64,000 bases of DNA, taken from NCBI RefSeq assembly GCF_042431545.1, contig NZ_JBHLYX010000014.1, one strand, 5' to 3'. A program made the position numbers and the translations under genes. Shown here piece after piece: positions 1-6,741 of this stretch. Under the pieces are notes generated by a model. It saw only the letters and a program-made list of their open reading frames with translations. It was not told the origin of the DNA and searched no databases. Origin of the DNA: Pseudoalteromonas xiamenensis. Lineage in GTDB: Bacteria; Pseudomonadota; Gammaproteobacteria; Enterobacterales; Alteromonadaceae. Position 1 is the stretch's first letter; each line of letters starts with the position of its first letter.

Positions 1-82
1 TGTTTATCTGTTTATCTGTTTATCTGTTTATCTGTTTATCTGTTTATCTGTTTATCTGTTTATCTGTTTATCTGTTTATCTG
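1..82. repeat. Octanucleotide tandem repeat (TGTTTATC)n
   Basis: Ten perfect copies of the 8-base unit TGTTTATC run from the first base of the window, so the true array is probably longer and starts upstream. The unit is not a multiple of three, so slippage inside a reading frame would shift frame, and slippage in a promoter would change spacing. No gene in the window overlaps it; the first supported gene starts at 434. Confidence 0.95.
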
Positions 83-433
83 TCAGTGTAGATGTATTGT
101 GTATATTTATTATGTCGTTTGCTAAGGCATCGGTTCGATATAAAACGGTTCTCTATAATTCTTTTTTTGATTACTGGCGCTCAGCCACTTATTGAAGTGA
201 ACGCCGCTCTCTCACTTGAACTTTTAATCAATAAGTTGGGTACAGTTAAGCGGAAAATGAAAAATTTTCTATTGTTACTATTGCGATATGTATTAATCAC
301 TTTTTGATGTTTAACATTGATTTTAAATGATTTTTATTGTTTTTGGTGTTTTTGACTCGTCGGGGAATAGTTGCTAATTTTCTGGCTGTACGATGTATTT
401 TGTACACCATGTGTAATGTAGTTGGAGATAACG
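83..433. other. AT-rich non-coding leader of the peptide cluster
   Basis: This stretch is AT-rich. The only open frame (92-307) has no ribosome site and no recognisable family. It probably holds the promoter of the first peptide genes, but I cannot point to a convincing -35/-10 pair. A ribosome site GGAGA lies at 424-428, just before the first precursor gene. Confidence 0.5.
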
Positions 434-574
434 ATGAAGTTAAAAGTTAGCAAAAAATCGATTAAAAATTTATCGAACAATGAGGCTGCAAAAGTCGTTG
501 GAGCTGGTGTAGATAGACCAAACGATATTATTGAAAATTCATGCCAAAGCGTCTGCACAATGGCAGCACTTTAA
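434..574 (+). CDS. RiPP precursor peptide, 46 aa, long lysine-rich leader
   Basis: Small gene with GGAGA 5 bases upstream of ATG. The N-terminus MKLKVSKKSIKNL is shared in style with six other peptides in this cluster (MKLK/MIKL/MKVT/MFKL starts). The leader ends near VVGAG, a glycine-alanine variant of the double-glycine site. The presumed core ends SCQSVCTMAAL, with two Cys and Ser/Thr residues that LanB and LanC could convert to thioether rings. It is followed after 20 bases by a short companion peptide gene. The function is inferred from leader, size and neighbourhood. Confidence 0.75.
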   Translation: MKLKVSKKSIKNLSNNEAAKVVGAGVDRPNDIIENSCQSVCTMAAL

Positions 575-594
575 TTTTATATAAAGAGGTTTTT

Positions 595-687
595 ATGTTG
601 AATATTGAAAATTTAAGTTTAGTTTACGGTGGCCGCTCTGAAGGTGGTTGTTTACCTCCACACTTGATCGATCTAATTAAAAAATAA
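595..687 (+). CDS. Short double-glycine peptide, 30 aa (companion of 434-574)
   Basis: The peptide starts MLNIENLSLVYGG and continues RSEGGCLPPHLIDLIKK. It has a very short leader ending in Gly-Gly, the cleavage site of C39 peptidases, and a 17-residue tail with one Cys. A ribosome site AGAGG precedes the ATG. It belongs to a set of five 30-35 residue peptides here, each directly downstream of a cysteine-bearing precursor, which suggests a two-peptide product or a secreted partner. No homologue is recognised. Confidence 0.65.
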   Translation: MLNIENLSLVYGGRSEGGCLPPHLIDLIKK

Positions 688-698
688 AAGGTCATTAA

Positions 699-851
699 AT
701 GATTAAGTTAAATAAAAAAGTAATGAAAGGTTTATCAGGCAAGCAATTCTCTGATTCATTAACGGAAAAAGTCGCGGGTGGCACACACACCGATCCAACG
801 ATGTATCGTGGTTGTCATAGCCAAAAAACGATAGAACAAATCGCGTTCTAA
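699..851 (+). CDS. RiPP precursor peptide, 50 aa, VAGG leader
   Basis: The peptide begins MIKLNKKVMKGLSGKQF and has a leader ending KVAGG, then a core with several Thr/Ser and one Cys (THTDPTMYRGCHSQKT). An AAGG ribosome site lies 8-11 bases upstream. Ten bases separate it from the previous gene, so the two are probably co-transcribed. One Cys among many hydroxy residues would allow a single lanthionine ring if LanB/LanC act on it. Its leader most resembles that of the gene at 1893. Confidence 0.75.
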   Translation: MIKLNKKVMKGLSGKQFSDSLTEKVAGGTHTDPTMYRGCHSQKTIEQIAF

Positions 852-868
852 TTCACAAGGAAAACAAG

Positions 869-997
869 ATGAAACTTAAGAAACTAAATCTAAAAGAACT
901 GAACAATGATTCTGTGTTAGGCAAAGTTGCAGGTGGGTGTCCTCCTACTATCCATGGATGTGATTTTGATAGAACAATCCCTGAGTTCGCTAACTAA
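869..997 (+). CDS. RiPP precursor peptide, 42 aa, VAGGCPPT core
   Basis: Paralogue of the next gene. The leader MKLKKLNLKELNND ends in KVAGG and the core begins CPPTIHGC, followed by an acidic/hydroxy tail (DFDRTIPEFAN). AAGGA lies 5-9 bases upstream of the ATG. Two Cys and two Thr in the core fit lanthionine formation. The pair with 1019-1147 shows recent duplication with the CPPT block retained. Confidence 0.78.
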   Translation: MKLKKLNLKELNNDSVLGKVAGGCPPTIHGCDFDRTIPEFAN

Positions 998-1018
998 CCA
1001 AAATTCTTAGGAATATTT

Positions 1019-1147
1019 ATGAAAATTAAGAAAATCAAACTTAAAGAACTTCATTGTGATGCTGCGTTAATTCAAGTTGCAGGGGGTTGCCCTCCAACTG
1101 TTCACTTTTGTGGAGAAACTATCGATAGAACGTTGGTTGAATTTTAA
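1019..1147 (+). CDS. RiPP precursor peptide, 42 aa, paralogue of 869-997
   Basis: Same length as the preceding gene and clearly duplicated from it: leader MKIKKIKLKELHCD, cleavage region QVAGG, core CPPTVHFC and a tail GETIDRTLVEF. AGGA precedes the ATG. The core differs from its twin mostly after the second Cys, the pattern expected when a shared modification machinery tolerates diversifying cores. The leader also contains a Cys, unlike its twin. Confidence 0.78.
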   Translation: MKIKKIKLKELHCDAALIQVAGGCPPTVHFCGETIDRTLVEF

Positions 1148-1219
1148 TCCACGGACTTGTTTAGGCATTTAAACCTCATTTGGTTTTGTGCCTCTATCTA
1201 TTTGAAAGGAATTTCTAAA

Positions 1220-1387
1220 ATGAAAGTAACGGTAAAGAAAATCAAAAACCTGAGCGTAAGTAATTCACTACCATTTGCGGCGACACCTGCGGTGGCCGGT
1301 GGCGTGATCTCTTCATGCGGTGTGGAATGTGGCTGTGGCGGCGGCGATCGATTCACACACGAACAAGCAATGAAATTGCCTGTTTAA
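1220..1387 (+). CDS. RiPP precursor peptide, 55 aa, Cys/Gly-rich core
   Basis: The ATG at 1220 is chosen because GAAAGGA precedes it and the encoded MKVTVKKIKNLSV matches the other leaders; the same frame opens further upstream at 1157 without such support. The leader ends AVAGG. The core VISSCGVECGCGGG has three Cys, a Ser pair and many Gly, then a charged tail ending AMKLPV. It is followed by a short companion peptide gene at 1411. The Gly-rich tri-Cys core looks like a good lanthionine substrate. Confidence 0.78.
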   Translation: MKVTVKKIKNLSVSNSLPFAATPAVAGGVISSCGVECGCGGGDRFTHEQAMKLPV

Positions 1388-1410
1388 TATTGTCAGAAAA
1401 GGAGCGAGAA

Positions 1411-1503
1411 ATGACTCTCACAGTTGAACAATTGAAATTAGTCACTGGCGGAAGCTTAAATCCAATTAAAGAAGATTATTCAAAAATTGAATGCGACCTT
1501 TAA
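1411..1503 (+). CDS. Short double-glycine peptide, 30 aa (companion of 1220-1387)
   Basis: The peptide is MTLTVEQLKLVTGG followed by SLNPIKEDYSKIECDL. A strong AAGGAG ribosome site precedes the ATG at normal spacing, and the gene starts 23 bases after the preceding stop. The leader pattern, hydrophobic residues then V-T-G-G, matches C39-cleaved leaders. The tail is acidic with a single Cys near the end. Confidence 0.65.
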   Translation: MTLTVEQLKLVTGGSLNPIKEDYSKIECDL

Positions 1504-1517
1504 TGGAAAGATAAGCT

Positions 1518-1595
1518 ATGTATCTAGTCGATAAAAGTGAAGCGCAGAGCATCTCTAGTGGAGACTACTGCGGTGGTTGCGCTGTTTACCACTAG
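1518..1595 (+). CDS. Very short Cys-containing peptide, 25 aa
   Basis: The encoded peptide is MYLVDKSEAQSISSGDYC plus GGCAVYH. It lies 14 bases after the previous stop, behind GGAAAG. It has a CxxxC-like arrangement (C-G-G-C) after a run of Ser and Gly and would be the smallest precursor here. The leader lacks a clean Gly-Gly site, so it may not follow the same export route. Being only 25 codons, it could be fortuitous; its support is position, ribosome site and composition. Confidence 0.45.
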   Translation: MYLVDKSEAQSISSGDYCGGCAVYH

Positions 1596-1706
1596 AAGTG
1601 GTCATAAAAAATCGAGTTATCAGTTTTGCTCAATAGTTTGCGTTTGAAGGCTGGATACATAGTGACTTTGCGAACAACAAAAAAATTAATTTGAAATGGT
1701 GATGTA

Positions 1707-1808
1707 ATGAAACAACTTAATGTAAAAGATGTAGTAGCCGTAAATGGCGGTTTACCTCAAAGTATCGAAGATATCGTGAACAGCTTAAGTAGCTTTGGGT
1801 TGTTCTAA
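1707..1808 (+). CDS. Short double-glycine peptide, 33 aa, amphipathic tail
   Basis: The peptide is MKQLNVKDVVAVNGG followed by LPQSIEDIVNSLSSFGLF. It has a Gly-Gly leader end and a Cys-free tail that would form an amphipathic helix ending in Phe residues. The same tail style recurs at 4719 (ending EVLRNFF) and 7122 (ending EAILSLF). It lies 111 bases downstream of the 25-residue peptide gene. A helix-forming Cys-free partner is typical of two-peptide bacteriocins, but this is inference. Confidence 0.65.
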   Translation: MKQLNVKDVVAVNGGLPQSIEDIVNSLSSFGLF

Positions 1809-1892
1809 GATCGATAGACAGTTAACGAATTGCCAAGTGGCCTGTTGCGTGGTCATGAACATTTCGTAAGCCCTCAACGAATGGGGAAGTCG

Positions 1893-2036
1893 ATGTTCAA
1901 ATTAAAGAAGAAAGTCATCAAAGGGTTATCTGAAAAACGGGTAACGCACGCTGAGACCGCTAATGCGGTTGGTGGGGTCGTTGCGACTGAAACCAGGCTC
2001 AGACACTGTACTGAATATACGGTCATCACTCAGTAA
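1893..2036 (+). CDS. RiPP precursor peptide, 47 aa
   Basis: The start at 1893 is preferred over in-frame ATGs at 1830 and 1881 because GGGGAAG lies just upstream and the encoded MFKLKKKVIKGLSEKR aligns with the leader of the gene at 699. The leader ends NAVGG. The core VVATETRLRHCTEYTVITQ has one Cys and five Thr. It is the last gene before a rho-independent terminator. Confidence 0.72.
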   Translation: MFKLKKKVIKGLSEKRVTHAETANAVGGVVATETRLRHCTEYTVITQ

Positions 2037-2046
2037 CTTCCAATTT

Positions 2047-2081
2047 AAAAAGGGAAACGATAAAAGGAGTTTCCCTTTTTT
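2047..2081 (+). terminator. Rho-independent terminator after first precursor block
   Basis: Arms GGGAAAC (2052-2058) and GTTTCCC (2069-2075) pair around a 10-base loop, are flanked by A and T runs, and are followed by TTTTTT. The hairpin starts 10 bases after the stop of the gene at 1893 and ends the first block of peptide genes. Confidence 0.85.
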
Positions 2082-3153
2082 ATTGCGCTTATGAACTCGT
2101 TGTTTATTGTTCATTCAGTCGAAGAGGTTTTTCCCTTTCTTAATTTACGCATGGTTATGCGAAGGCCTAATGAACGTTGAGCGTTCGTATCATGTTTATG
2201 TTTTGTATGAGCTGATGCCACCATTGTCATCTATCTTTGTGTGATCTCCTTCGAACACTCTTTTTTCAAGCGAAAAAGTTTGAGATAAAAGCCAAATTCC
2301 ATTGAAACGCTCTACGTTTCTCTCACTATCTCGTCGACGTATTTGACTAAAGCCGTACATGAAAGAGTTGGCCTATCAAACATGTCTCAATTTTCAGTCT
2401 AAGTATACTTTGTCGTTGCTGTGATAATTGACCCTGTTGCGTACTTTAAGGATGAAGGGCCTAACGTATTGACGATGTAAACACCTGCAATGTGCTCTGA
2501 GTAAAAAAAGCAGGGTTTGACAGTGATTCAACTAGAGTGATTTTTACTTTTGTTTATCAACGAGGTAGTCAATTTTGCCAACCGATGCTCACCATTCGCA
2601 TTATTTCTCTTCGACCGAGGTATTAGCGCCGTCACACCTAATCAATTTGGCTTGAGACAAACATTATTTCTTTGTTTTTATCTGGTTTAAGCAACGGGGT
2701 TAAATCAGCCACTCTCTGTTTGGTTTCTCCGGTCTCGAAACTGTACCCAAACTCAAAAACACGCCCATTTCAACGCGTGATTACTCTATTCGAGTCCATC
2801 ACAACCAAACGTTTAATCATCAGCACTTTTAGTTAGGTAATTCGCGGATAGATTCTTGTGTTTAGTGCATAAAAGTAAAATCAAGACTGACGCTTAAACA
2901 ACCATATTTAGCCAATAATTAGCACTTACACAAAGATAATATTTCAATCTATGTTTATGAGTTTTAAAGATTAATCTTATTTTTTGGTGGTTTGAAAAAT
3001 ATAAAAATGTTCGTCATGATGGTTTCCGTCGAGTGAAGAAACTTGGCAATAAACTAACACCTAAAAATGAAAATTGGACCCGACATTGGTTAATCATTAA
3101 ACGTCCTTACGTGCTCAGATGAGAAACGTCGGACAAGAAATAAGGCTTTAAAC
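2082..3153. other. 1-kb stretch without a supported gene
   Basis: I see no frame longer than about 25 codons with a ribosome site, no RNA gene and no repeat shared with the rest of the cluster. It separates the first block of lanthipeptide-like precursors from the ATP-grasp block and presumably includes the promoter of the latter. It could be decayed coding sequence. Confidence 0.5.
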
Positions 3154-3327
3154 ATGGCGAACAAAAAATTCTTTTATTCAGAGTACGAACTAGCACGATT
3201 TTTAGATAAACAAATGGCGGTGGACAGTATTGACACACTATTGATGGACAGTGCTTCGGCAGATTGCCATTTATTCAATACTAGCGACAGCAATTTTGAC
3301 TATTTAGATGTTCATCACATCCATTAA
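3154..3327 (+). CDS. Putative graspetide precursor, 57 aa
   Basis: The gene starts behind AAGG, 17 bases before the ATP-grasp gene. The peptide opens MANKKFFYSEYELARFLDKQ; the ELARFL segment resembles the PFFARFL recognition helix of microviridin-type graspetide leaders. The C-terminal half is rich in Ser, Thr and Asp (TSDSNFDYLDVHHIH), the residues joined in omega-ester rings by ATP-grasp ligases. It has no Gly-Gly site, unlike the neighbours. The role as substrate is inferred from position and composition. Confidence 0.6.
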   Translation: MANKKFFYSEYELARFLDKQMAVDSIDTLLMDSASADCHLFNTSDSNFDYLDVHHIH

Positions 3328-3344
3328 TCGGCGAGGAGTAAGTC

Positions 3345-4268
3345 ATGGCAGTAATCGTTATGGGGCAACATCAAGATCCGCATGCAATGCATATGTTAGA
3401 ACAACTCAAACTACGTGGCGTTGAAGCGTATTTGTTGCAAACCTACGATTTTCCGAAAAAGGCGCAGCTGAGTATTTGCCCAAACGATGGTACAGGTCGG
3501 TTGACATTACCGGAAGGCAAGTCGCTTGAATTAAGCGAAATTCAAGCCGTATTTTGGCGCAATTTTTCTGGAGTCAGTGATGAGGCTACTCGCAACAATT
3601 TTATGTCCGAAGACAGTATTGCTGCACAGGACAGCTTGGCGTGTCTACGTACATGGTTTCATTTAGAGACTGGCACTAAATGGGTGAATAGCTGGACTGC
3701 CTTTCAGCACCATAAAGAAAAGCCTTTTCAATTGCTTAAAGTAGGAAGGCTCGGTGTGAAGATCCCAAAGACCTACGTAGGTAACTGCTTAGAGGATATT
3801 CGCCAAGCGTTTGAAATGTTACCGCGTAGCATCTTCAAACCAGTGTACGGTGGCGCTCATACGGAAATACTAACAGAAGCTCACTTAGCTTCCGAGCGAG
3901 TTGCAAGTGCGCTGGCAAAATCGCCAATTACCGTACAGGAGTTTATTGCTGGAACAAATATTCGAACGTACGTGATTGGGCAAAAAGTATTTTCAGTTGA
4001 ATTAAAAAGTGATCAGGCAGATTTCAGAAACGATGCGGCGATGGAATTGGTTTTAATTGATACTCCAAAAGAGATAGAAGAACAGGCTCTTAGCATAACA
4101 AAGACGCTGTTTTTGAATTGGACGGCCATTGATTGGCGTCGCAATGAACAAGGGGAATATTTCTTTTTGGAGGCCAATCCATCGCCGATGTTTATGGGAT
4201 TTGAGCAAGGGTCAGGGATCCCCGTAACCGAATACTTGATTGACTATATGTTAGGTCAATCACACTAA
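3345..4268 (+). CDS. ATP-grasp peptide ligase (MvdD/RimK-like, graspetide maturase)
   Basis: This 307-residue protein has the size and layout of graspetide ATP-grasp ligases, which form ester or amide links between hydroxy/amino side chains and carboxylates of a precursor. The N-terminal pre-ATP-grasp region (residues 1-115) includes VFWRNFSG, comparable to the W-R motif of MvdC/MvdD. The central part contains FKPVYGG (ATP-binding lysine strand). The C-terminal end has YFFLEANPSPMF, the metal-binding ExN motif of ATP-grasp folds. The gene sits 17 bases behind the putative precursor at 3154 and upstream of the MHPFSL peptide family, which may be further substrates. A general RimK-like ligase is the alternative. 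Confidence 0.75.
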   Translation: MAVIVMGQHQDPHAMHMLEQLKLRGVEAYLLQTYDFPKKAQLSICPNDGTGRLTLPEGKSLELSEIQAVFWRNFSGVSDEATRNNFMSEDSIAAQDSLACLRTWFHLETGTKWVNSWTAFQHHKEKPFQLLKVGRLGVKIPKTYVGNCLEDIRQAFEMLPRSIFKPVYGGAHTEILTEAHLASERVASALAKSPITVQEFIAGTNIRTYVIGQKVFSVELKSDQADFRNDAAMELVLIDTPKEIEEQALSITKTLFLNWTAIDWRRNEQGEYFFLEANPSPMFMGFEQGSGIPVTEYLIDYMLGQSH

Positions 4269-4307
4269 AATTTATTAACCACAGTTCTTACACAAGAGGA
4301 AAAACAA

Positions 4308-4463
4308 ATGAAATTAACTATCAAAAAATCAGTAGTAAAAAACCTAAACAAACAAGCAATGTCACCTTCATTGACTGATCAGGTTAACGGCGGCATGCCA
4401 AAAGTTGCATGGTCACAAAATGAAACATGTGGCTACGTGTGTGGTGATTGTATTCCTTACTAA
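4308..4463 (+). CDS. RiPP precursor peptide, 51 aa, NGG leader, Cys-rich tail
   Basis: AGAGGA precedes the ATG. The leader MKLTIKKSVVKNLNKQ is of the same type as the first-block precursors and ends QVNGG. The core runs MPKVAWSQNETCGYVC and then GDCIPY, with three Cys, Ser and Thr. It lies 39 bases after the ATP-grasp gene, but its leader type points to the LanB/LanC machinery instead. Confidence 0.75.
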   Translation: MKLTIKKSVVKNLNKQAMSPSLTDQVNGGMPKVAWSQNETCGYVCGDCIPY

Positions 4464-4505
4464 TCGCAAACCATTAAACACGTTAACAATTGGTGTTACC
4501 GGTTG

Positions 4506-4550
4506 GGATGAATAGGCTCAAAAAATTTGATTGTCTGAGTCCTATCATCC
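4506..4550 (+). promoter_or_regulatory. Long imperfect hairpin between precursor genes
   Basis: Arms 4506-4520 (GGATGAATAGGCTCA) and 4536-4550 (TGAGTCCTATCATCC) pair with two single-base bulges around a 15-base loop. There is no strong T run after it, so it may be a weak terminator or an mRNA-stabilising 3' structure. It differs in sequence and loop from the CTTGGCGG hairpins that follow. Confidence 0.5.
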
Positions 4551-4601
4551 ACCGTTTTAATAAAATATACAGAGCATTTAAGACAAATTTAGGAGATCAA
4601 A

Positions 4602-4709
4602 ATGCACCCATTCTCACTAACGAAAGTAGAACAGCAACAAGTTAATGGCGGAATCATCGAAGGCGGTTGTATGACAGTCGTATTCGCAGAGCACGGCGCT
4701 CAAAACTAA
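4602..4709 (+). CDS. MHPFSL-family precursor peptide, 35 aa, Cys type
   Basis: First member of a five-gene family starting MHPFSL. AGGAG precedes the ATG. The leader MHPFSLTKVEQQQVNGG ends in Gly-Gly and the tail is IIEGGCMTVVFAEHGAQN with one Cys. The stop is 9 bases before the ATG of the short companion peptide at 4719, so the two are almost certainly translated from one mRNA. Its nearest relative is the gene at 6996, which also has a Gly-Gly-Cys core and a downstream companion. Confidence 0.75.
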   Translation: MHPFSLTKVEQQQVNGGIIEGGCMTVVFAEHGAQN

Positions 4710-4718
4710 GGAGTTACT

Positions 4719-4820
4719 ATGTTATCTATCGATAATAATGAGCTTTCAGCTATTTCAGGTGGTCATCCGGCTCAAACGGAAATCGACAACTTGATTGAAG
4801 TCCTTCGCAATTTCTTTTAA
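4719..4820 (+). CDS. Short double-glycine peptide, 33 aa, amphipathic tail
   Basis: AAGGAG lies upstream of ATG, 9 bases after the previous stop. The peptide is MLSIDNNELSAISGG then HPAQTEIDNLIEVLRNFF. The tail is free of Cys and amphipathic, ending in two Phe, like those at 1707 and 7122. The constant arrangement, with a Cys-bearing precursor directly upstream, suggests a paired product. Confidence 0.7.
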   Translation: MLSIDNNELSAISGGHPAQTEIDNLIEVLRNFF

Positions 4821-4940
4821 TTAAAGATTGCAATGAAGCACGTTTGAGTGACGTGGACTCAAACATCAAGCACGCAAGAATAAAGTATGTTTTATCACAT
4901 GCAAGCTTATTCAAATCCGTGTTTGAATTTAAACGTAATG

Positions 4941-4992
4941 AAAGTTGAAGAGTCTTGGCGGAGTCTATCAACTTTAAAACGCCCATCAGGGC
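4941..4992 (+). repeat. CTTGGCGG two-hairpin element, copy A
   Basis: Hairpin 1 has arms AAAGTTGA (4941-4948) and TCAACTTT (4968-4975) with CTTGGCGGAG (4954-4963) in the loop. Hairpin 2 is GCCC-ATCA-GGGC (4981-4992). It is followed by GAGAAATCAGAAATAAGG and the MHPFSL gene at 5025. This copy has no precursor gene directly upstream; the preceding 120 bases (4821-4940) are non-coding and may be a decayed gene. Confidence 0.8.
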
Positions 4993-5024
4993 ACCATTGA
5001 GAAATCAGAAATAAGGAGACTATT

Positions 5025-5225
5025 ATGCACCCATTTTCATTAAAAAATGACCAATCATCACAAGTAACAGGCGGCGTTGTAGCAGGCGGCTGTGTAACAT
5101 ACGAATTTAAAGAAACTGGCGGTGTAGAAATTACATTGTCACTGAAAGAAGCGGGCGGCCCAGTAGTGGTAACGCAAGCAATCCCAGAAGACGGTAACGA
5201 TCCTCGTCTAGAACTTACGATGTAA
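5025..5225 (+). CDS. MHPFSL-family precursor, 66 aa, TxxxxExG repeat core
   Basis: Longest member of the MHPFSL family. The leader MHPFSLKNDQSSQVTGG is followed by VVAGGCVTYEFKETGG and then two 13-residue units, TLSLKEAGGPVVV and TQAIPEDGNDPRL, and the end ELTM. Regularly spaced Thr and Glu/Asp resemble multi-core graspetides, where Thr and acids are cross-linked by ATP-grasp enzymes; one such enzyme lies at 3345. A Cys in the middle could instead serve LanC. AAGGAG precedes the start. Confidence 0.78.
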   Translation: MHPFSLKNDQSSQVTGGVVAGGCVTYEFKETGGVEITLSLKEAGGPVVVTQAIPEDGNDPRLELTM

Positions 5226-5234
5226 TCGTCCGTA

Positions 5235-5285
5235 GGGAAGGTGAATCTTGGCGGAGAAACCTTCCCAAAAAAAACTGCCTATGGC
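5235..5285 (+). repeat. CTTGGCGG two-hairpin element, copy B
   Basis: Hairpin 1 pairs GGGAAGGT (5235-5242) with ACCTTCCC (5259-5266), loop containing CTTGGCGGAG (5247-5256). It begins 9 bases after the stop of the 5025 gene and is followed by eight A. Hairpin 2 is GCC-TAT-GGC (5277-5285). GAGAAATCAGAAATAAGGA and the next MHPFSL gene follow. Stem sequence differs fully from copy A while pairing is kept. Confidence 0.85.
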
Positions 5286-5317
5286 ACTTAAGAGAAATCA
5301 GAAATAAGGAAACAAAC

Positions 5318-5485
5318 ATGCACCCATTTTCACTAAAAAATGACCAAGCTTCACAAGTTACTGGCGGCGTTTTTGCTGGCAATGTAGAAATTACGATGTC
5401 ACTAAAAGAAACGGGCGGCCCAGTAGTGGTAACGCAAGCAATCCCAGAAGACGGTAACGATCCACGTCTAGACCTAACGATGTAA
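5318..5485 (+). CDS. MHPFSL-family precursor, 55 aa, TxxxxExG repeat core
   Basis: Duplicate of the 5025 gene. The leader MHPFSLKNDQASQVTGG is near identical, but an 11-residue segment including the Cys is missing (VFAGNVEI instead). The two 13-residue units TMSLKETGGPVVV and TQAIPEDGNDPRL are kept and the end is DLTM. Loss of the Cys with retention of the Thr/Glu units argues that the latter, not thioether chemistry, matter for this subfamily. AAGGA precedes ATG. Confidence 0.78.
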   Translation: MHPFSLKNDQASQVTGGVFAGNVEITMSLKETGGPVVVTQAIPEDGNDPRLDLTM

Positions 5486-5495
5486 TCGTTCGGTG

Positions 5496-5557
5496 GAGAA
5501 GGTTTATCTTGGCGGAGACAACCTTCTCTAAACCTACCTACTTGGCTGCAATGGCCA
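5496..5557 (+). repeat. CTTGGCGG two-hairpin element, copy C
   Basis: Hairpin 1 pairs GAGAAGGTT (5496-5504) with AACCTTCTC (5520-5528), loop with CTTGGCGGAG (5508-5517). It starts 10 bases after the stop of the 5318 gene. Hairpin 2 is TGGC (5543-5546) with GCCA (5554-5557). Unlike the other copies, no precursor gene follows directly. Confidence 0.82.
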
Positions 5558-6452
5558 CGTTGTCACGACAACATTTGCCAATTGGAATTGGCTCATCGTT
5601 TCCCGAAAGCACGGCAATGTAATGCTACAACCATCGAGTTGAAATCAACTACCTTTATCCTGATTTTCCCCATCTACCTATGAAGCAACTTATTCCTTTG
5701 TAACAAAAGGCGAAGTCTATATCCGGCCAAAGAACGTTCTCTAACAAATCTCACAGGCAAGACAAAAGGCGAGTGTTCACCTACCGATGGTACATACTCC
5801 ACCAACTATCACGAATGAGATAAACATAAGTGGAATCACGTTAAAATTTAACGCCCGCTTTCACTCGTATAAACGAACCGAGAGCGCATATTGGTCGTCT
5901 TTGATTGTCGATAAACGCGTTATGTCTGCCTCTAACTTCTGTATTCCTGCAATATTGGATGACTATTTTGGTCTGTATAGACAGTGTTATTTCATGTCAT
6001 CGTCTAAACAGGCAATTGCGTTTAGGTTGTGTTACTTGAAGGCAAGCGACAGTCTTTGTTAACCGTAATTTATTGATGAAAAAGACATGTTCAGAGGGGG
6101 CCAAAGAGGCGGGTGACCGAATGCCTCATAACAATGTTCACGTGAGTGAATTTGGGAATGAGAGTGTGCCCCCTGAAGTGTCGGAATTACATCAAACGAT
6201 CAATCTAATCCAAGACAAAACGGCTGAACTTGCACATTGTTTGCTGTGGTCTGTACAAACTCACTCGAAGAGAACCTTAATTTTCATCGTTGTTTTATTG
6301 CGAATCGCACATTTCATTTTTCCGTTTTGTTTTAAGGATATTTACCGCGTAATTAGTCGTTATATGCAGATAAGGTTTTAATTTATTTTATTGATATGTA
6401 ATGGAAAACCCAGTTTTTGTTTGATTTGATTCTTTCTTTTTTTTAAGCCAAC
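5558..6452. other. Spacer between precursor sub-blocks, no convincing gene
   Basis: Two open frames, 5787-6062 and 6073-6381, lack clear ribosome sites and family resemblance. The second could encode, from an internal ATG at 6121, an 86-residue protein with a hydrophobic stretch. I do not annotate either as real. The stretch may be degenerated duplicates of neighbouring units. Confidence 0.4.
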
Positions 6453-6647
6453 ATGGCTTCATCAACTTTCGAGGGGGATGTGTTTAGTGGACTTGTTTGT
6501 CCTGATAATGACACCGAAAACCCCGACAACGTAAAGAGTCTTAACATGGTGACTTCAGCGAAGGAATTACGCGCTTTGGACCAGGACGTCCACTTTTTCA
6601 TCCTGTCGTCATGTGCTTGCGCTGCAAAAAAATGCGCACTTAAATAA
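6453..6647 (+). CDS. Possible additional peptide precursor with Cys-rich end
   Basis: This open frame ends SSCACAAKKCALK, with four Cys near the C-terminus. Its stop is 8 bases before hairpin copy D, the same spacing (7-10 bases) seen after the three MHPFSL genes that carry the element, which is the main argument that it is a gene. There is no clear ribosome site at 6453. An internal ATG at 6546 would give a 33-residue peptide starting MVTSAKELRALDQD. No Gly-Gly leader is visible. Confidence 0.35.
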   Translation: MASSTFEGDVFSGLVCPDNDTENPDNVKSLNMVTSAKELRALDQDVHFFILSSCACAAKKCALK

Positions 6648-6655
6648 CGAATTAA

Positions 6656-6708
6656 GAGGTCGGACATTCTTGGCGGAGTAGACCGACCTCAAATACGCCA
6701 ATAATGGC
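6656..6708 (+). repeat. CTTGGCGG two-hairpin element, copy D
   Basis: Hairpin 1 pairs GAGGTCGG (6656-6663) with CCGACCTC (6683-6690), loop containing CTTGGCGGAG (6669-6678). Hairpin 2 is GCCA-ATAA-TGGC (6697-6708). It is followed by TAATAAGGA and the MHPFSL gene at 6742. Confidence 0.85.
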
Positions 6709-6741
6709 ATTTCAATCACTAAATGTAATAAGGAAACAATC

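Noticed and set aside
1..82. CRISPR array
   Set aside because: The repeats are 8 bases long and contiguous, with no spacers and no cas genes anywhere in the window.
92..307. 71-codon open frame in the AT-rich leader
   Set aside because: No ribosome site, no family resemblance, and low-complexity hydrophobic composition expected from AT-rich DNA.
2082..3153. Further small GG-leader peptides
   Set aside because: I scanned ATGs with upstream purine tracts; none gives a leader-like sequence longer than about 20 codons.
5787..6381. Two open frames of 91 and 102 codons in the spacer
   Set aside because: No clear ribosome sites, no recognisable family, not preceded or followed by the repeated RNA element; the second could be real from an internal ATG at 6121 but evidence is too thin.
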